DNA of 64,000 nt from Chionis minor (Eukaryota; Chordata; Aves; Charadriiformes; Chionididae), in NCBI GenBank assembly GCA_013398295.1, contig VZSF01007680.1:1-64000 (forward strand), given 5' to 3'. The position numbers were made by a program, and so were the translations under genes. Below the pieces are notes generated by a model. It was not told the origin of the DNA, made no database searches, and worked only from the letters and a program-made list of their open reading frames with translations. Numbering within the stretch: position 1 is the first letter of the stretch; each line of letters opens with the position of its first letter. Below, piece after piece: positions 50,301 through 62,020 of this stretch.

Positions 50301-53300
50301 AGTTGGAGCCTCAGAAAATAGATCTGAGTAAAAGTCAGATGCTGGGAATAGCTCAGCAGCTGCTGTGGTCCTAATTTTCATTTTTTGTTGCAGCCTTGCC
50401 AGACTTAAATTCTTGTCTTCATTACTTTGCTATCAGTAAGGTAAACAAAGTAATAAATATTTAGCAAATGTGCAAATTATTAAAATTATTTTCATATATT
50501 TTTATTTTCAGATCTTTTCAAACTTTATATTTCTGAATTTTCAGTACAGTGCAGACCACATAGGGTAAAACTTAAATTTAATTCAGTTGTTTGATGAACG
50601 AATGAACGCATTTATTCCGCAGTTTCTCAGCAATCTTGGGCAATGCAGGCCCTAAAAGAAACTGTACAGATAAATATGTAAAGTATAAATTGTGTTGCTC
50701 TTACCAGAGGATAAGAAATGTTCTGTGTACACAGTCCTGTATGTGTGTAGATATGTAAAGTGTATGATTGCTGGAGCATCCACTGGTACAAGGTCATAGA
50801 CGGGAAACTCTAAGAACAGGTTCATTGGCTGCTTTAGAAGAAGAGTAGTGCTACATTTTATCACTCCAGGTTGATCCCTAATGATTTTTTACTGTGAAAT
50901 ACATTGTTATTAGCAGACATCTACACATGGAAATTAAGACCTTTATAAAAAATTAATCTTTAAATAAATAGAAGTATTGATTTCTTTAAATTTCATTTCT
51001 AATTGCAGAGTAATTGAGTTCCAAATCTGGAAAACCCTGGAATGCAGCGTTGCAGTTTTTGTAAAAAATGTTTATAATGTATTAAAGAGCATTTTTTTGC
51101 CTTTGGAGCATGCCTACTTGTACATGAGTAAGAAAAATAAAAGAACAAAGAAGTCAAAGAGAAATTATTTCCATATTTGAAATAAGACAAAGAAGTGGAA
51201 GGAGGGAAAACATTTTGTGAAACCTCTCCCAGGTTTTCTTTTTTATGAACAAGTTTTGAAGTCCTGCTGTAAGGTACATCCATTCATGAGCTTACAGGAC
51301 CAATGGGATTGAGGAGGTAGGAAACGTGGTCTAGACCATGAGTTCAATTTTCAGATCTTTATAGTGATCACAGATATTTGAGACTTATGACCAACAACTT
51401 TCTTAACAAGTGTTTATAAAAACATCAAAATTCCAACCTGTAAGTCAAAACCAAGACCATATGTTCTGCTGTTATGTGCATGATGAATACAGGTTAGTTT
51501 TATATTTTCTGTGCTCCACACTAAAAGAAATTAAATGTTTTATAGTGCTGTGGAATTTCTATTTATTTTGTAGGAACAGAGAATGGACAAAATGAGATGA
51601 AGAACAGTACAAACGAAGAAACAGAAATTGCAAGCCAACCAGGAAATGCTGTAGTGGAAGATTTGAAACAGCAAGAAAATGAGAATGATAGTTTCAGCAG
51701 CGATAACAGTGTATTGGAAACTTCTGTTGTAAAGAATGCTGTAGGCTCAGGTACGTACACTAACTGGTATTTGTGCTGGTACCAGTTAAACTTTCATAAC
51801 TGTAAGTAATTGAGAGAACATTCTTGGTGAGTTAGCTACCATCTTGCTGAAAAATTCAGGAACGTAGGGTACTGTTGAGGTGAAGGGAATGAACAGAAAA
51901 AGAAAAGCTTGATTTTTTGGAAGCAGTAAATTCCATTTCTTGCTATGAATTAACAGCAGTAGCAATTTTAAGGGTCAGATCTCCAAATTTGTTCACTTCA
52001 GTTCCAATTGTTGCTTAAGGACGAGACTTTTGTCATACTTCAACTAATTCATCTGAAAGGTAAGAGCTGGTTCAGAAACCAGTTTGCTGGCACAGTACAG
52101 AATGGCTTAAGAGGACATGGCCAAAAAATCTGTAGCACAGTATGTGCAGCTTTCATGCAGACATTTTCTGTATCCTGGTTGTAGTGATGTTTTTATCTAC
52201 TATAGGCTCCTTGATTTTCTTATAATTAAGCAACATTAATGATCTTCCTTTCCCCTTAAGTAGCACTTTTAACAACTTTGTAGTATTATTTTTTAATTTA
52301 CCGTGTGAAGAAATGAGTAATTTCCAAACACATTTAATATTGTTAATTAGAAATATTAATATTATTAAATTAATTCTTTATTTCAGACCTATTCATGGTA
52401 GGTTTATACTATCCAATGAAAATATTAGGTTTACAGTGACAGCTCCTCCCAGTGTTGACCAACTTTAAATCAAGAGGAATGTTTCTGCACCACTATAACT
52501 GCAGATATATTAAGTAATTCTTTCTAGAAGGCTGGTAATTCTATATTGGAAAACATTTTTGGTTTTGGTAAGTCCTTTAGTGCTGTCCAACATGGAATTT
52601 TTCTGTTTATTTTAAGGATTTGTATCTACAGAGCATCAGACAACCTTTGTCACATGACAGGCTCAGAAGTACATGTTTTAGTACAAATTTTTAGAAATTG
52701 TTGTGGCCTGTTGTTCATATGGATCCAGTTTTAAAAATGTGCCTTGGGAGTTGATTATGAGCAACAGCAATTACCAGCAACGATTCGCAGACATAGCTGA
52801 GACCCAATGATTCAAACATATGCTGTACAATTAAAGAATCATTCATATGTGTTACAAGTTCAGATGGAGCTCAAACAATAGTTACAACTGAGATAAATCC
52901 TGCCTGAAATTATTTTAGTGGGCTTACTCAGCCAAAGTAGTAAGATGGCTAAGGCTGCTCTTTTTTAATCAAACATGAATAAATAAAAAAAAAATTGGCT
53001 CTGAAAATTGCAGCCTTTCAGCGTGCAACAGTAGTAGCCTGTTTCTCATTTAGCATGATATTAACAGCATGATATTATACACAATGTTTTGTAGCAAGTA
53101 GTGAATTATTAACTACAGCAAAAATATCAACTTGGTTTTCCTGGATTAGGACATAATTTGGCAGTATAAAGAAGAGGTGCCAGATATTTAATGATGATTC
53201 AGAATGGATCAGACGGAGTTATCCTCTCTCTTAGGATCCTTTCAGGGCAAGGCTAGGGTTCTTAACTGTAGCCTCACTGAGAGCAGATTGTCACTGCTGT

Positions 53301-56300
53301 TAGCTTGATCTTTTGCCTGACTCTTGTCAGGTTGAAGGTTACAGATAACTAGATGTATTAGCTATTAACTAGCCTCATAAGCTAATTCTAGCCTGAAAAC
53401 TATGGTCTTCTCAGCACTGAACTGTACTGAAATTAATAGACAATGGGTAATAGCAGTTTGTGCAGTTGAGCGGATGTGTTCATTCTACATGAATTCCAGC
53501 AATTTGATTGAGATTGACTTCAGTCCACCGCAGACTGTACGCCTGCAAGTGGCTGGAACACATCACATTTGGTTTCAGCTGACAGGAGTTCATTTCTTCT
53601 GATCAAAACCAGCTCTGTGATGTGAACCAAAGCAGTGTAAGTGGGGATAATTGACAGATTCACTGTAAACGTGCACTTCTGGGTTGAAGTAAACCAGCAG
53701 AGTAGGTAGAATGAAGCGAGGGCTGCCAGGAGGCAGTGCTGCATGAAGATAGTTGTGCTGCATGAAGGTGGCTGTAGAGGAACTGGCTCACATTCAGCCA
53801 TCTTGAAGTGCAGTAAGCTTTGATCACTATGCACTTGTACACACAGACTTAACTGCACTCAAGTCTTTTTCCATTTCCATCCTTTCTCATGATCTCATAA
53901 GACTCTATTTTTAGACCAGGCAGCTGAAAATACAACTAGAGCCTGGATTCTACTTCCAAGTAGGCTGGGAACCCACCTAATTTGCAATTTGATGCTGTCA
54001 AGTGTTGTCAGTTTTGCAGTACACTCCCACTATTCCTTCATGTATTGACAAGGACAAATTTCAAGGAGAAAGAAAAAAGCTTTTTCAAGTCACTTGAAGT
54101 TACTGCAATTTGCATTTGTAGCTAAAGCATCCTACTCCCTATTGGAGTAGCTGGGACTGAGGGAGTCAGAAGGTATGAGGGTAGTAGGGTCATAAAGACA
54201 AAGTGAAAATAGATAATTTAGCCTAAAAGAAAACTAGAGAGAAATTGTGCATGCAAAAATACAGATAAGAAACTGCACACACAAAAAAACCCCACAAAAG
54301 CAGTAAGTTTGCAAGGTCAGAAGTGAAACACTTGGATTAAGGCTACAGTTACCTGTATAAGCAACACTTTAAATAAAAGAGCAGCTCTGATTTTCAAGGC
54401 CTGTTTCATTTAAAAAAAAAAAAAAAAGTTGATTGGAACAAATAATTACACTGTATTTAACTGGATATTTCAATAATGTCTTGCAAAATGTCCCTTAATG
54501 CTTCAGATTAGAAAAACTCCATTAATTTGAAAGTAGGGCCAGTTTTAATATAAGCCTGTTTATATTTTGGTCCTTCATTTTCTGATGTTTGAAACTTACT
54601 CTATGACATAATGTAGCACAGGACAGGAAAGAAATACTTTTTAAAATCCTTTCTTTTTCATTGCATTCCATTGTTTTTATACTTACTTATTAGTCAGTGC
54701 AAAGTGACTGAAAATCTTTCTGTGGAATATGCTGCATTACAATGTGCAAGTAGCACTGTAAAGGAAGACTAATGAAAGTGGTGAAAACAGCTATTAGAGT
54801 AACAACTTAGTTGTTTTGAAAAGGCTTATTGGTTTGGCGGGGTTTTTTTATTTTAAAATAAAAGTTGCCACACTTGAAAAAGAATATTATTCTATTCACC
54901 TTTCATTTGCAAGATGAATATTTTGCATCTCACTTCACCACTGATGTTTTCTGTTGAGAGATTACATTGTAATTCAGATAATTATATCCAAAACACTTTG
55001 TGAATGCATATTCTCTGCTGCGTATGCATCTTTCAGTAGGTCATTTTAGATGGGAGACCACATGGAATGGATCCGTAGAATTTTAATTTTGTCCTCTCTT
55101 TCCTATCCGCATGGATTTCTAGAAAGTAAAAATGAGAGATCACGGTGTCATGTTCATAGCTGGAATTCCCACTAATACCATGTAATAGTGTGTCACCTGT
55201 CTTTGAACATGGATTATAACTGGTGAGGTTTTGTTCTTTTTTCAGGACACTGCTGTCTTTTAATGTGATATTAAATGCATGCTATTATATAATAATAGGG
55301 AAATTTTATATAAATCTGCTGTGAATATATTTTTTTTAAGTGACTTTCTGTTGATTGCATTGATTTCTAGGAGACTAGGCTTTTAATTTAGATGCTTTAA
55401 AGTCTTTAATGACCTTGCCCACCATAACACTTCCTACAAATGCTGGTGATTCATAGCTGGATCAGATTCTGAGATCTGTATGGAATAAATGATGAAAGCT
55501 GTAGGACAGCAAGACAGATGTTTGCATCACTTGTCATAGTTGTTAGAAAAACTAAAAGACTTAAACATACCAGACTCTTAGAGCTAAGGTAGCTTCATTT
55601 TTGTTGTCTATATTATACTTGTTCTGTGAAATAGCAGTTTTGTTTCTGTTATTCGTTCACCTTTCAAGGAGAACAAAACTTGCATAAAGGAAAGTCAAAG
55701 TTTCATATTTTTACTGAACACAGACCAGGTTTAATTTCCACCTCACTTACCAAGATTTTGTCATGTATATTTCAGGAGTGCTATTATAAGACACTGGAAC
55801 TTCCATTTAGTTCTAAACTCTCATTCACAGCATGTACTTTAGGGGCCTGGAACATCTTTCTTATGAGAAAAGGCCAAGGGACTTCGGTCTTTTTAGTCTG
55901 GTGAAGAGAAGACTGAGAGGGGATCTTATCAATGCTTAGAAGTACGTAAAGGGAGGGTGCCAGAAGGATGGGGCCAGTCTTTTTTCAGTGGTGCCCAGTG
56001 ATAGGACAAGAGGTAACGGGCACAAACTCAAATATGGGAAGTTCCGTCTAAGCATGAGGAGGAACTTCTTTCCTTTGAGGGTGGCAGAGCACTGGCACAG
56101 GCTGCCCAGAGAGGTGATGGAGTCTCCGACTTTGGAGACATTCGAAACCCACCTGGACGCCACCCTGTGCAACCTGCTGTAGGTGGACCTGCTCTGACAG
56201 GAAAATTGGACTGGATGATCTCCAGAGGTCCCTTCCAACCCCTGTGATTCTGTGATTTTGGTTTATGAATTATTTGTTGGGGACAATAATTAGGGTACAA

Positions 56301-59300
56301 TATGGATATGATATGGACCATAATGGGATATTCACTGGAAAAACTTATGAAAAACTCAATAGGACACAAGTTCATAAGGTAATTAAGAAAAACGTAGGTC
56401 AAAGCTATTATTCTGACTGATTTCTTATACACACTGTGAGCAGCTGACAGCTGTTTGCAGCAGATTTTTCCAGAAGAACTGTGTATCTCTTTAGAAAGAA
56501 CTGAGTTTTGGAAAATCTAGCTATATAAGTTACACTTGTGACTGGAAAAAAAGTCAGTGTAATATATTGATTGCCCAGCAGAGGGAGAGCGTACCATTAG
56601 AATATGTACAGTAAAGTTGTGACATTTCAGTGGCAGTGTCCAAGTCTTCTGTTGCATGTAACGGAATTGTCAGTCTCTGCTTTTACTTGCAAACAGTTTG
56701 GAAGATTTAGTAATTCCTCTCAGCTTTACTTTTTTCACGCTACATGAAGAAACTTTTTTTTTTTTTAAAAAACCCACGATTCTGGGTTTCATTTTCTTCT
56801 ACATCAGATATAATTCACATGGCTTATAAGGAGTAACATGTTATTTCCTTCTTCTTTTTTTGGCTCTGCACCCCCTTCTGAAAAGATACAGAAAAATAGG
56901 ACTAGAGGGGATCATGCAGGTGGTCATGTCTGGACCCTTGCTTCAAAAAACAGAACATAGATGCCTGACAACAATCAATCATGACCCACATTGCCTTACC
57001 TCTGTTATGTTTTGGATTTTCATCTTCCAATCCATATTTTTTTTCCAGAAGAAAATGTTTGTTCACAGTGTTTTCTTTACCTAAGAAAAAGTTTAATAAA
57101 GGATAATACCTCAGCCATCCCTTCCAGACATTTGTCTATCCTATTTTAAAACTGAGGGATAGAGCAAACAATATGCTTTTGCTATTTATATTTATATAGC
57201 AAATATACTATACTACATTTGTTTGTGTTTTTCCTTTAGAGTTAGATGTCTCCATAGGAGATGGAAGTATCGGTAACTTGAATGAAAACCTGGAACAGAG
57301 CTGCACAACCAGTGATTCAGGTATGTTTCCCTTCTGTTATTTAGTAGTTGCAAAATAAGCTCTGGAGGGTAAGTGCTCTGTGCATGGACTAGAACAAAAA
57401 CCAGTGGAAGGCTTTCACTGTGAGCTCTGGTTCACAGCATTTAGATGCCAAACTTCCTTTTATTTTGTTGGAAAACGTATGCCATTCTTATGGGTCTGGA
57501 CTTAAGCCGCAGCTCCAAAAGAGTTGATTTACTGAAATCATCTGAATAGATCTCTAGACATTATCACCATACAAAATGGTCAGTGATGCAGAATGATAGA
57601 CTCACATAGGCTGGAAAGGACTTCCATAAGTCATCAATGCAGTCACCTGTACAGATATTCATGATGCTGCCACATATATGTGTTTCTTTTGCTCTCAGAG
57701 AGGTGCTAGATTGTGCCTGGGCCCTGTACAAGATTAAGTGAGAGGGAATAGGACATGCTTTAGAGGCATCTAGGGGTGAGGAGATGCATTTCCAGGGTAC
57801 CTGCAGAACAGTAATGGAAGTCCACTTTTGACCTATGTAATTCAGTAGCCCTACTTGTAAAAGGAACCTAATCAATGGAGGTTATGATGTGAAGACCTTT
57901 GCAAATCTCACATTTAAACATATGTGCAAGTTCTAAATACAGTTTCAAGCTAAATATTGGACTATGTTTTCATAATACTTCGCAGATAGATATGAACTTG
58001 CTATTTATATACTCTGAGCCCAATTAAACACTGCTGTGGTAAAACACATCCCTTTTTTTTTTTTCTTTTTTTTAATCTTAGACTTCAGGCAGAACAATTT
58101 TGCAGCTGTCCGCCATAGTGAACAGCCTGTTTGCCTATGCAGAATTCACGAGGAACCAGTTACCTTTTGGAATATAGCCTTTATAAAGTTTGTACTGGGA
58201 CTGTGTCTTAAGTAAGGGCTAGAAATAATCTGGGTACCTTTCAGGCTAGCTCTGCCTAGTAAAGCTAGAATTAGATCAGTAAAGTCAATGTAAATGTTAT
58301 CTATCATAGGCCTGCAAAGTGTTTACTATAAATGATTTTAAAATGGTTTCAAGCTTTTTAAATATTAAAATCTGTGTATTTTATATGTACACAGAAATGT
58401 CAGGATATCTCAGCTGTAAATTGCTACCCTATAGCTAGGGATTTAATCTATGTATTGCTAACTCTGAAGAATGTATTTTGCACTTCTGCATCAACCGAGG
58501 TGACTCATCAGTCACATTGTATTTTTTTCCTCACTGTGTCACATGAAATGTCTGGGCGCAGAAACTTCTCTCTTCCGTGGACAGTCACACTCTATCAGTT
58601 GGTCAGGCTGATATAGGCTGCTGGTATGTGGCAGCACATAAATACATATGGCCTGATCCTTTAAGATTCCTGAAAAGTACATTGGGCATTGGTTATGTCC
58701 AGTAGTCCAGTAGAAAAAAGTAAATCACTACAGTAATTTGAAGAATGCAGAACAGATTTTTTTTTCCCCCAGTGTTTACTTGCTATATGTTCTGTTTACA
58801 TGTAGGCTTTAAAAACAACTAGTTAAAATGTTTTAAAAAACATTCATACTTTTTAATCATGTCTAGTAAACTCAGTGAGAGCAACTATGAGAAAAAAGCT
58901 AAGGAGATACAGATGGACTTTGTGATATGCATTTTATAATTTGAGATTTTGCAGTAAGGCTGTTATATTAACAGATGTTTGGATAGTGTCTTAATGCACT
59001 GACATGATTTGGATTTTAATGCAAAGAATCATGGATTGAGTTGCAGTTTTCTGTGCAAGGATCATTTTACATTTAAGAAAAATGGTGGAATTAGGGCAAT
59101 AGAAGAATAATTACGTTTCTTTTAGCCCAGAGCAGCAATTCATATGAGCCTTGTACGAAGGCAGACAACTTCCCTAAAGTTATACCATGCACGATGAAAA
59201 TTCTTTAATGGAATCATATCCTGTGAAAAGATTCCTGTATTAGCCTTTATCTAAACAGGGTCTGAGGAAGCTAGGAGAGAGCTAAGTTAAATATTTTTTA

Positions 59301-62020
59301 GGCCTGGACAGTTAATTGAGGATGTTAAGAAACTGAAATTTAACCAAACAGATGGGTGATAAAGTGCTAGTTTCAGTATGGTTGAACTATTGAATTTAGC
59401 CAGCCAGAAAGCAAACAACGTTCTTCCTCAAAAGAGGGTCGTAGAAGTCAGATAAGTAACAGCAAGTACTCTGTGGTGTGAATTTCCCTGTGTTCCAGGT
59501 AGTACTGCACTCACACTAAAAGGCAAAACAAGCAAAAAACACTTAAGAATGGCATTCGGATGTTTCCATCAGCAGTATTTTATCAAGCTTCATTACTTTT
59601 TGTTAGTTTAATTTTATTTAATGGAATCAGGGATACTAGAAAAATACACTTATTTTGTGTGTAATGTATCAGTGATAATAAAATCCTCATGATTCTTCAT
59701 TTAATGATATCATCAGGAAATCTAGGGGGTTTTTCCCTCATTTTTAGCCCAGTAGAATGAATTCGTGCCTTTTCTTCACTGAGGACAGTTAATGCTTGGA
59801 GGGTGATTTAAACAGATCTGTAGGGGGAAAAAAAAGCCCCAAACTCCATTGAAATAAGTCCGTCCAATATTAATATATATAATATCTGACTTTCAAATAT
59901 ATGTAAACTCAAGAGACTTGATATGCTTTTCTTACTGCCTGAAATAATTTAACAGCATTTTTCCACTTTTAAATTTTGAACGTTGTTTTTTTCACCTGTG
60001 AGCCATGGATCTGAAATCTCTGCCATTGCATTTTATGTCATAGATGGAATGTTTCGGCCTTCAGATGGCAAGTGTATATGAGTTTTTAGTGAACAGCTCG
60101 ATTGCATTATGTATGAGTCAGTCTGGAAGCAGCGTAATCTACCATGAATAGGTGTGATACATTCTGTAGTTAGCTCTATCTTATATGGGCAATTGAATTT
60201 TCATATCTATTTGGTCTTTATACTTTATAACTCGCTTCATCATTTTTAAAGTGGTCCCTATCTCTTTTTATTTCTGCGGCTTCATCCTTTTTTTCATCCT
60301 CTGGGAAGTATTTAAAAAGGTAGCTCACTCGCAACCAAATGACTTTCAGTACTGAGGAAAGAGAATGTCCCATAAGATTGGCTAGATTATAAATACTGCA
60401 GCTCGGAACACAACCTTTGTTGGTCACAGTGCTACTGAACTGTATCGGTTGAATTCATACATCATAATAGTCATGTCAACATAGACGGGTGAAGATACAG
60501 TGTGGCTTATTCCACCTGCCCTGGCTGGTGACTGGATGTCAGCAGTGCCGATCCAAAGTTGCACGGGTCCACAGAGCAGCATTGCCTATGCTAATATGCC
60601 CTGTTTCTGTTTAGCCAGAAGATGGTTCTGATAGTGAATTAGTATTTTTCCCTTTGACATTTGTTCAGTATTCTGATAAATGTTCTATGCCTCAGCTGTT
60701 TGATACTTGTATTTCTTTGTGCCCTTAGATGAAGATGAAGCGCAGAACAGAGCTTCACCTGAGCCAGATCTGATCCTGAGAGATTACCAGATGGAAGTTG
60801 CAAAGCCAGCACTGAATGGGGAGAATATCATAATATGTCTGCCTACGGGCAGTGGTAAAACCAGAGTGGCTGTTTACATTACCAAAGATCACTTGGATAA
60901 GAAGAAAAGAGCATCAGAACCTGGAAAAGTTATAGTACTTGTTAATAAGGTACGATGGACCATTTTTAAAGAAATAGTATTTTCCAAACTTCACTGTTTG
61001 GAAACTACACTGTTAATACAGAACTTGTAAAATGAATATAAACACATTTCTGAGCTTCTCCAGATGTAGCTATGTTTAAAGGCATACAGCTCTAGACTGT
61101 CATCTCCATCGCACCATCGTCATGGTGCTAGCATGAATGATTTTAGTTTACCCTGGTGCAAGTGCAAATTTACATGTGCCCCTAATAACCACACTAGTGG
61201 GAAAAGTATAATTTCATGTGAGAATGAATGGAACTAAAATAATATTTTAAAAAATAAAAATATTTTTCACATTCTGTGTTTGGATTTGATACCGAAGGCC
61301 ACCTTAATGATTCTCACAGTAGTTAGGGAATATTCTGTCAGATTTTCTCATAATTACTGTGATTTTTACAGTTAAATTTAGCACATATAATATAAATTAA
61401 TCTTCTGTTTTAATATTAAAATATAGAAATACAGTTAAGAATTTTATTAAAAGAATAAAAGATATCCATATCCTCTTATAAGAGTAAAATTGATAGCATG
61501 TTTTCAGCTTGGTTAAAGAGCGAGAGCATGCATTGTTTGTTCATTCTTTCTAAGGCCCAGTTAATACAAAGTTCTTGGGACAAAAAGGTTTCATAGGGGT
61601 TGGTTTGGGGATTTTTATCGCTTGGTTTTGGTTTTTGTGTTTGGGGTTTTTTTAATCCTACCCTGCAGTGAATAAGGGGATGTTTGCTTTTTAAGAAAAG
61701 TATACTTTACACAAAGTTTATGTTCACCTAACAACATTTTGGGCAAACAAGCCTGTATTTTTAATCCTATGTATGCTCTAGTTTAAATTGTTTATAAACC
61801 TTTATTCAGGTACCGTTAGTAGAACAGCATTTACGAAAGGAGTTTAATCCATTCCTGAAGCGTTGGTATCGGGTTATTGGTTTAAGTGGTGATTCTCGGC
61901 TGAAAATCTCATTTCCTGAAGTTGTCAGAAGAAATGATGTCATCATCAGTACAGCACAAATCCTTGAGAATTCACTGTTAAATGCAGATGAAGAAGGTGA
62001 AGAAGGTGTCCACTTATCAG
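46929..62020 (+). CDS. IFIH1: IFIH1 (MDA5), N-terminal part, six exons
   Basis: MDA5 is a cytoplasmic RIG-I-like receptor: it forms filaments on long double-stranded RNA and signals through its CARDs to MAVS, inducing type I interferon. Exons are 46929-47378, 49159-49315, 51574-51750, 57240-57320, 60729-60949 and 61810-62020, giving 432 codons plus one base with all phases matching. Residues 1 to about 200 hold CARD1 and CARD2, 203-288 an acidic serine-rich linker, and from 289 the helicase begins: YQ at 308-309, Walker A PTGSGKT at 327-333 and STAQIL at 409-414. The DECH box, second helicase lobe and RNA-binding C-terminal domain lie beyond the window. The start is the first ATG after the CpG-rich leader, followed by [17 protein letters not shown] as in other birds. 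The reading frame is intact. The last donor is GC rather than GT. Confidence 0.95.
47379..49158 (+). other. IFIH1 intron 1, nothing else seen
   Basis: GT-AG phase 0 intron of 1,780 bases. Open frames just after the donor continue exon 1 into intron and are not coding. Confidence 0.8.
49159..49315 (+). CDS. IFIH1: IFIH1 exon 2: rest of CARD2
   Basis: After a T-rich tract and TTTTCACCAG the exon reads [20 protein letters not shown] then [19 protein letters not shown], and ends AGGAG/GTAATC in phase 1. RELL(S/K)RIVQK and WFS.FL are conserved CARD2 blocks. Reading on into the intron gives a spurious tail. Confidence 0.93.
49316..51573 (+). other. IFIH1 intron 2, nothing else seen
   Basis: GT-AG phase 1 intron of 2,258 bases, AT-rich, without recognisable repeats. 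Confidence 0.8.
51574..51750 (+). CDS. IFIH1: IFIH1 exon 3: acidic linker, first part
   Basis: The exon lies between TTTTGTAG and GGCTCAG/GTACGT, is 177 bases and phase 1 at both ends. It reads [20 protein letters not shown] and later [20 protein letters not shown]. It is low in complexity and rich in E, N, S and Q, as expected for the flexible tether between CARDs and helicase. Assignment rests on phase and position more than on conservation. Confidence 0.88.
51751..57239 (+). other. IFIH1 intron 3, contains one CR1
   Basis: GT-AG phase 1 intron of 5,489 bases. Apart from the CR1 at about 55.84-56.26 kb it holds only short A runs (for example near 54410) and AT-rich sequence. Confidence 0.8.
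55841..56258 (+). mobile_element. CR1 LINE, 5'-truncated (copy C)
   Basis: Same CR1 subtype as copies A and B: it starts AGGGGCCTGGAACATC, contains [20 protein letters not shown] and [20 protein letters not shown] in one frame, and ends in GATTCTGTGATTTT. It lacks the shared non-CR1 flank of copies A and B, so it is an independent insertion. Confidence 0.9.
57240..57320 (+). CDS. IFIH1: IFIH1 exon 4: acidic linker, short exon
   Basis: An 81-base exon between TTTCCTTTAG and GATTCAG/GTATGT, phase 1 at both ends. It encodes [20 protein letters not shown] followed by SCTTSDS. It has no ATG and is seen only through splice signals and phase. It can be skipped without breaking the frame, so an isoform lacking it is possible (inference). 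Confidence 0.85.
57321..60728 (+). other. IFIH1 intron 4, possible CR1 trace
   Basis: GT-AG phase 1 intron of 3,408 bases. At 57591-57650 GACTCACATAGGCTGGAAAG resembles a reversed CR1 3' end but is too short to be sure. T runs lie near 58053-58074. Confidence 0.7.
60729..60949 (+). CDS. IFIH1: IFIH1 exon 5: Q motif and Walker A of the helicase
   Basis: The exon follows TGCCCTTAG and ends AATAAG/GTACGA, entering in phase 1 and leaving in phase 0. It reads [40 protein letters not shown] and [11 protein letters not shown]. The lysine of PTGSGKT (residue 332) is the ATP phosphate-binding residue, and the YQ pair is the Q motif. All expected catalytic residues are present. Confidence 0.96.
60950..61809 (+). 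other. IFIH1 intron 5, nothing else seen
   Basis: GT-AG phase 0 intron of 860 bases, AT-rich, with a GT/T-rich stretch near 61600-61650. Confidence 0.85.
61810..62020 (+). CDS. IFIH1: IFIH1 exon 6: helicase motifs Ia to Ic, ends at a GC donor
   Basis: After TTTATTCAG the exon reads [39 protein letters not shown] and [20 protein letters not shown]. It ends CTTATCAG followed by GCAAGT in phase 1, as needed to continue into the DFSLIIIDECHH block that follows in the family. No GT donor nearby preserves phase: the first GT, four bases on, would shift the frame. The acidic DEEGEEG just before the end is a variable surface loop. Confidence 0.92.
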
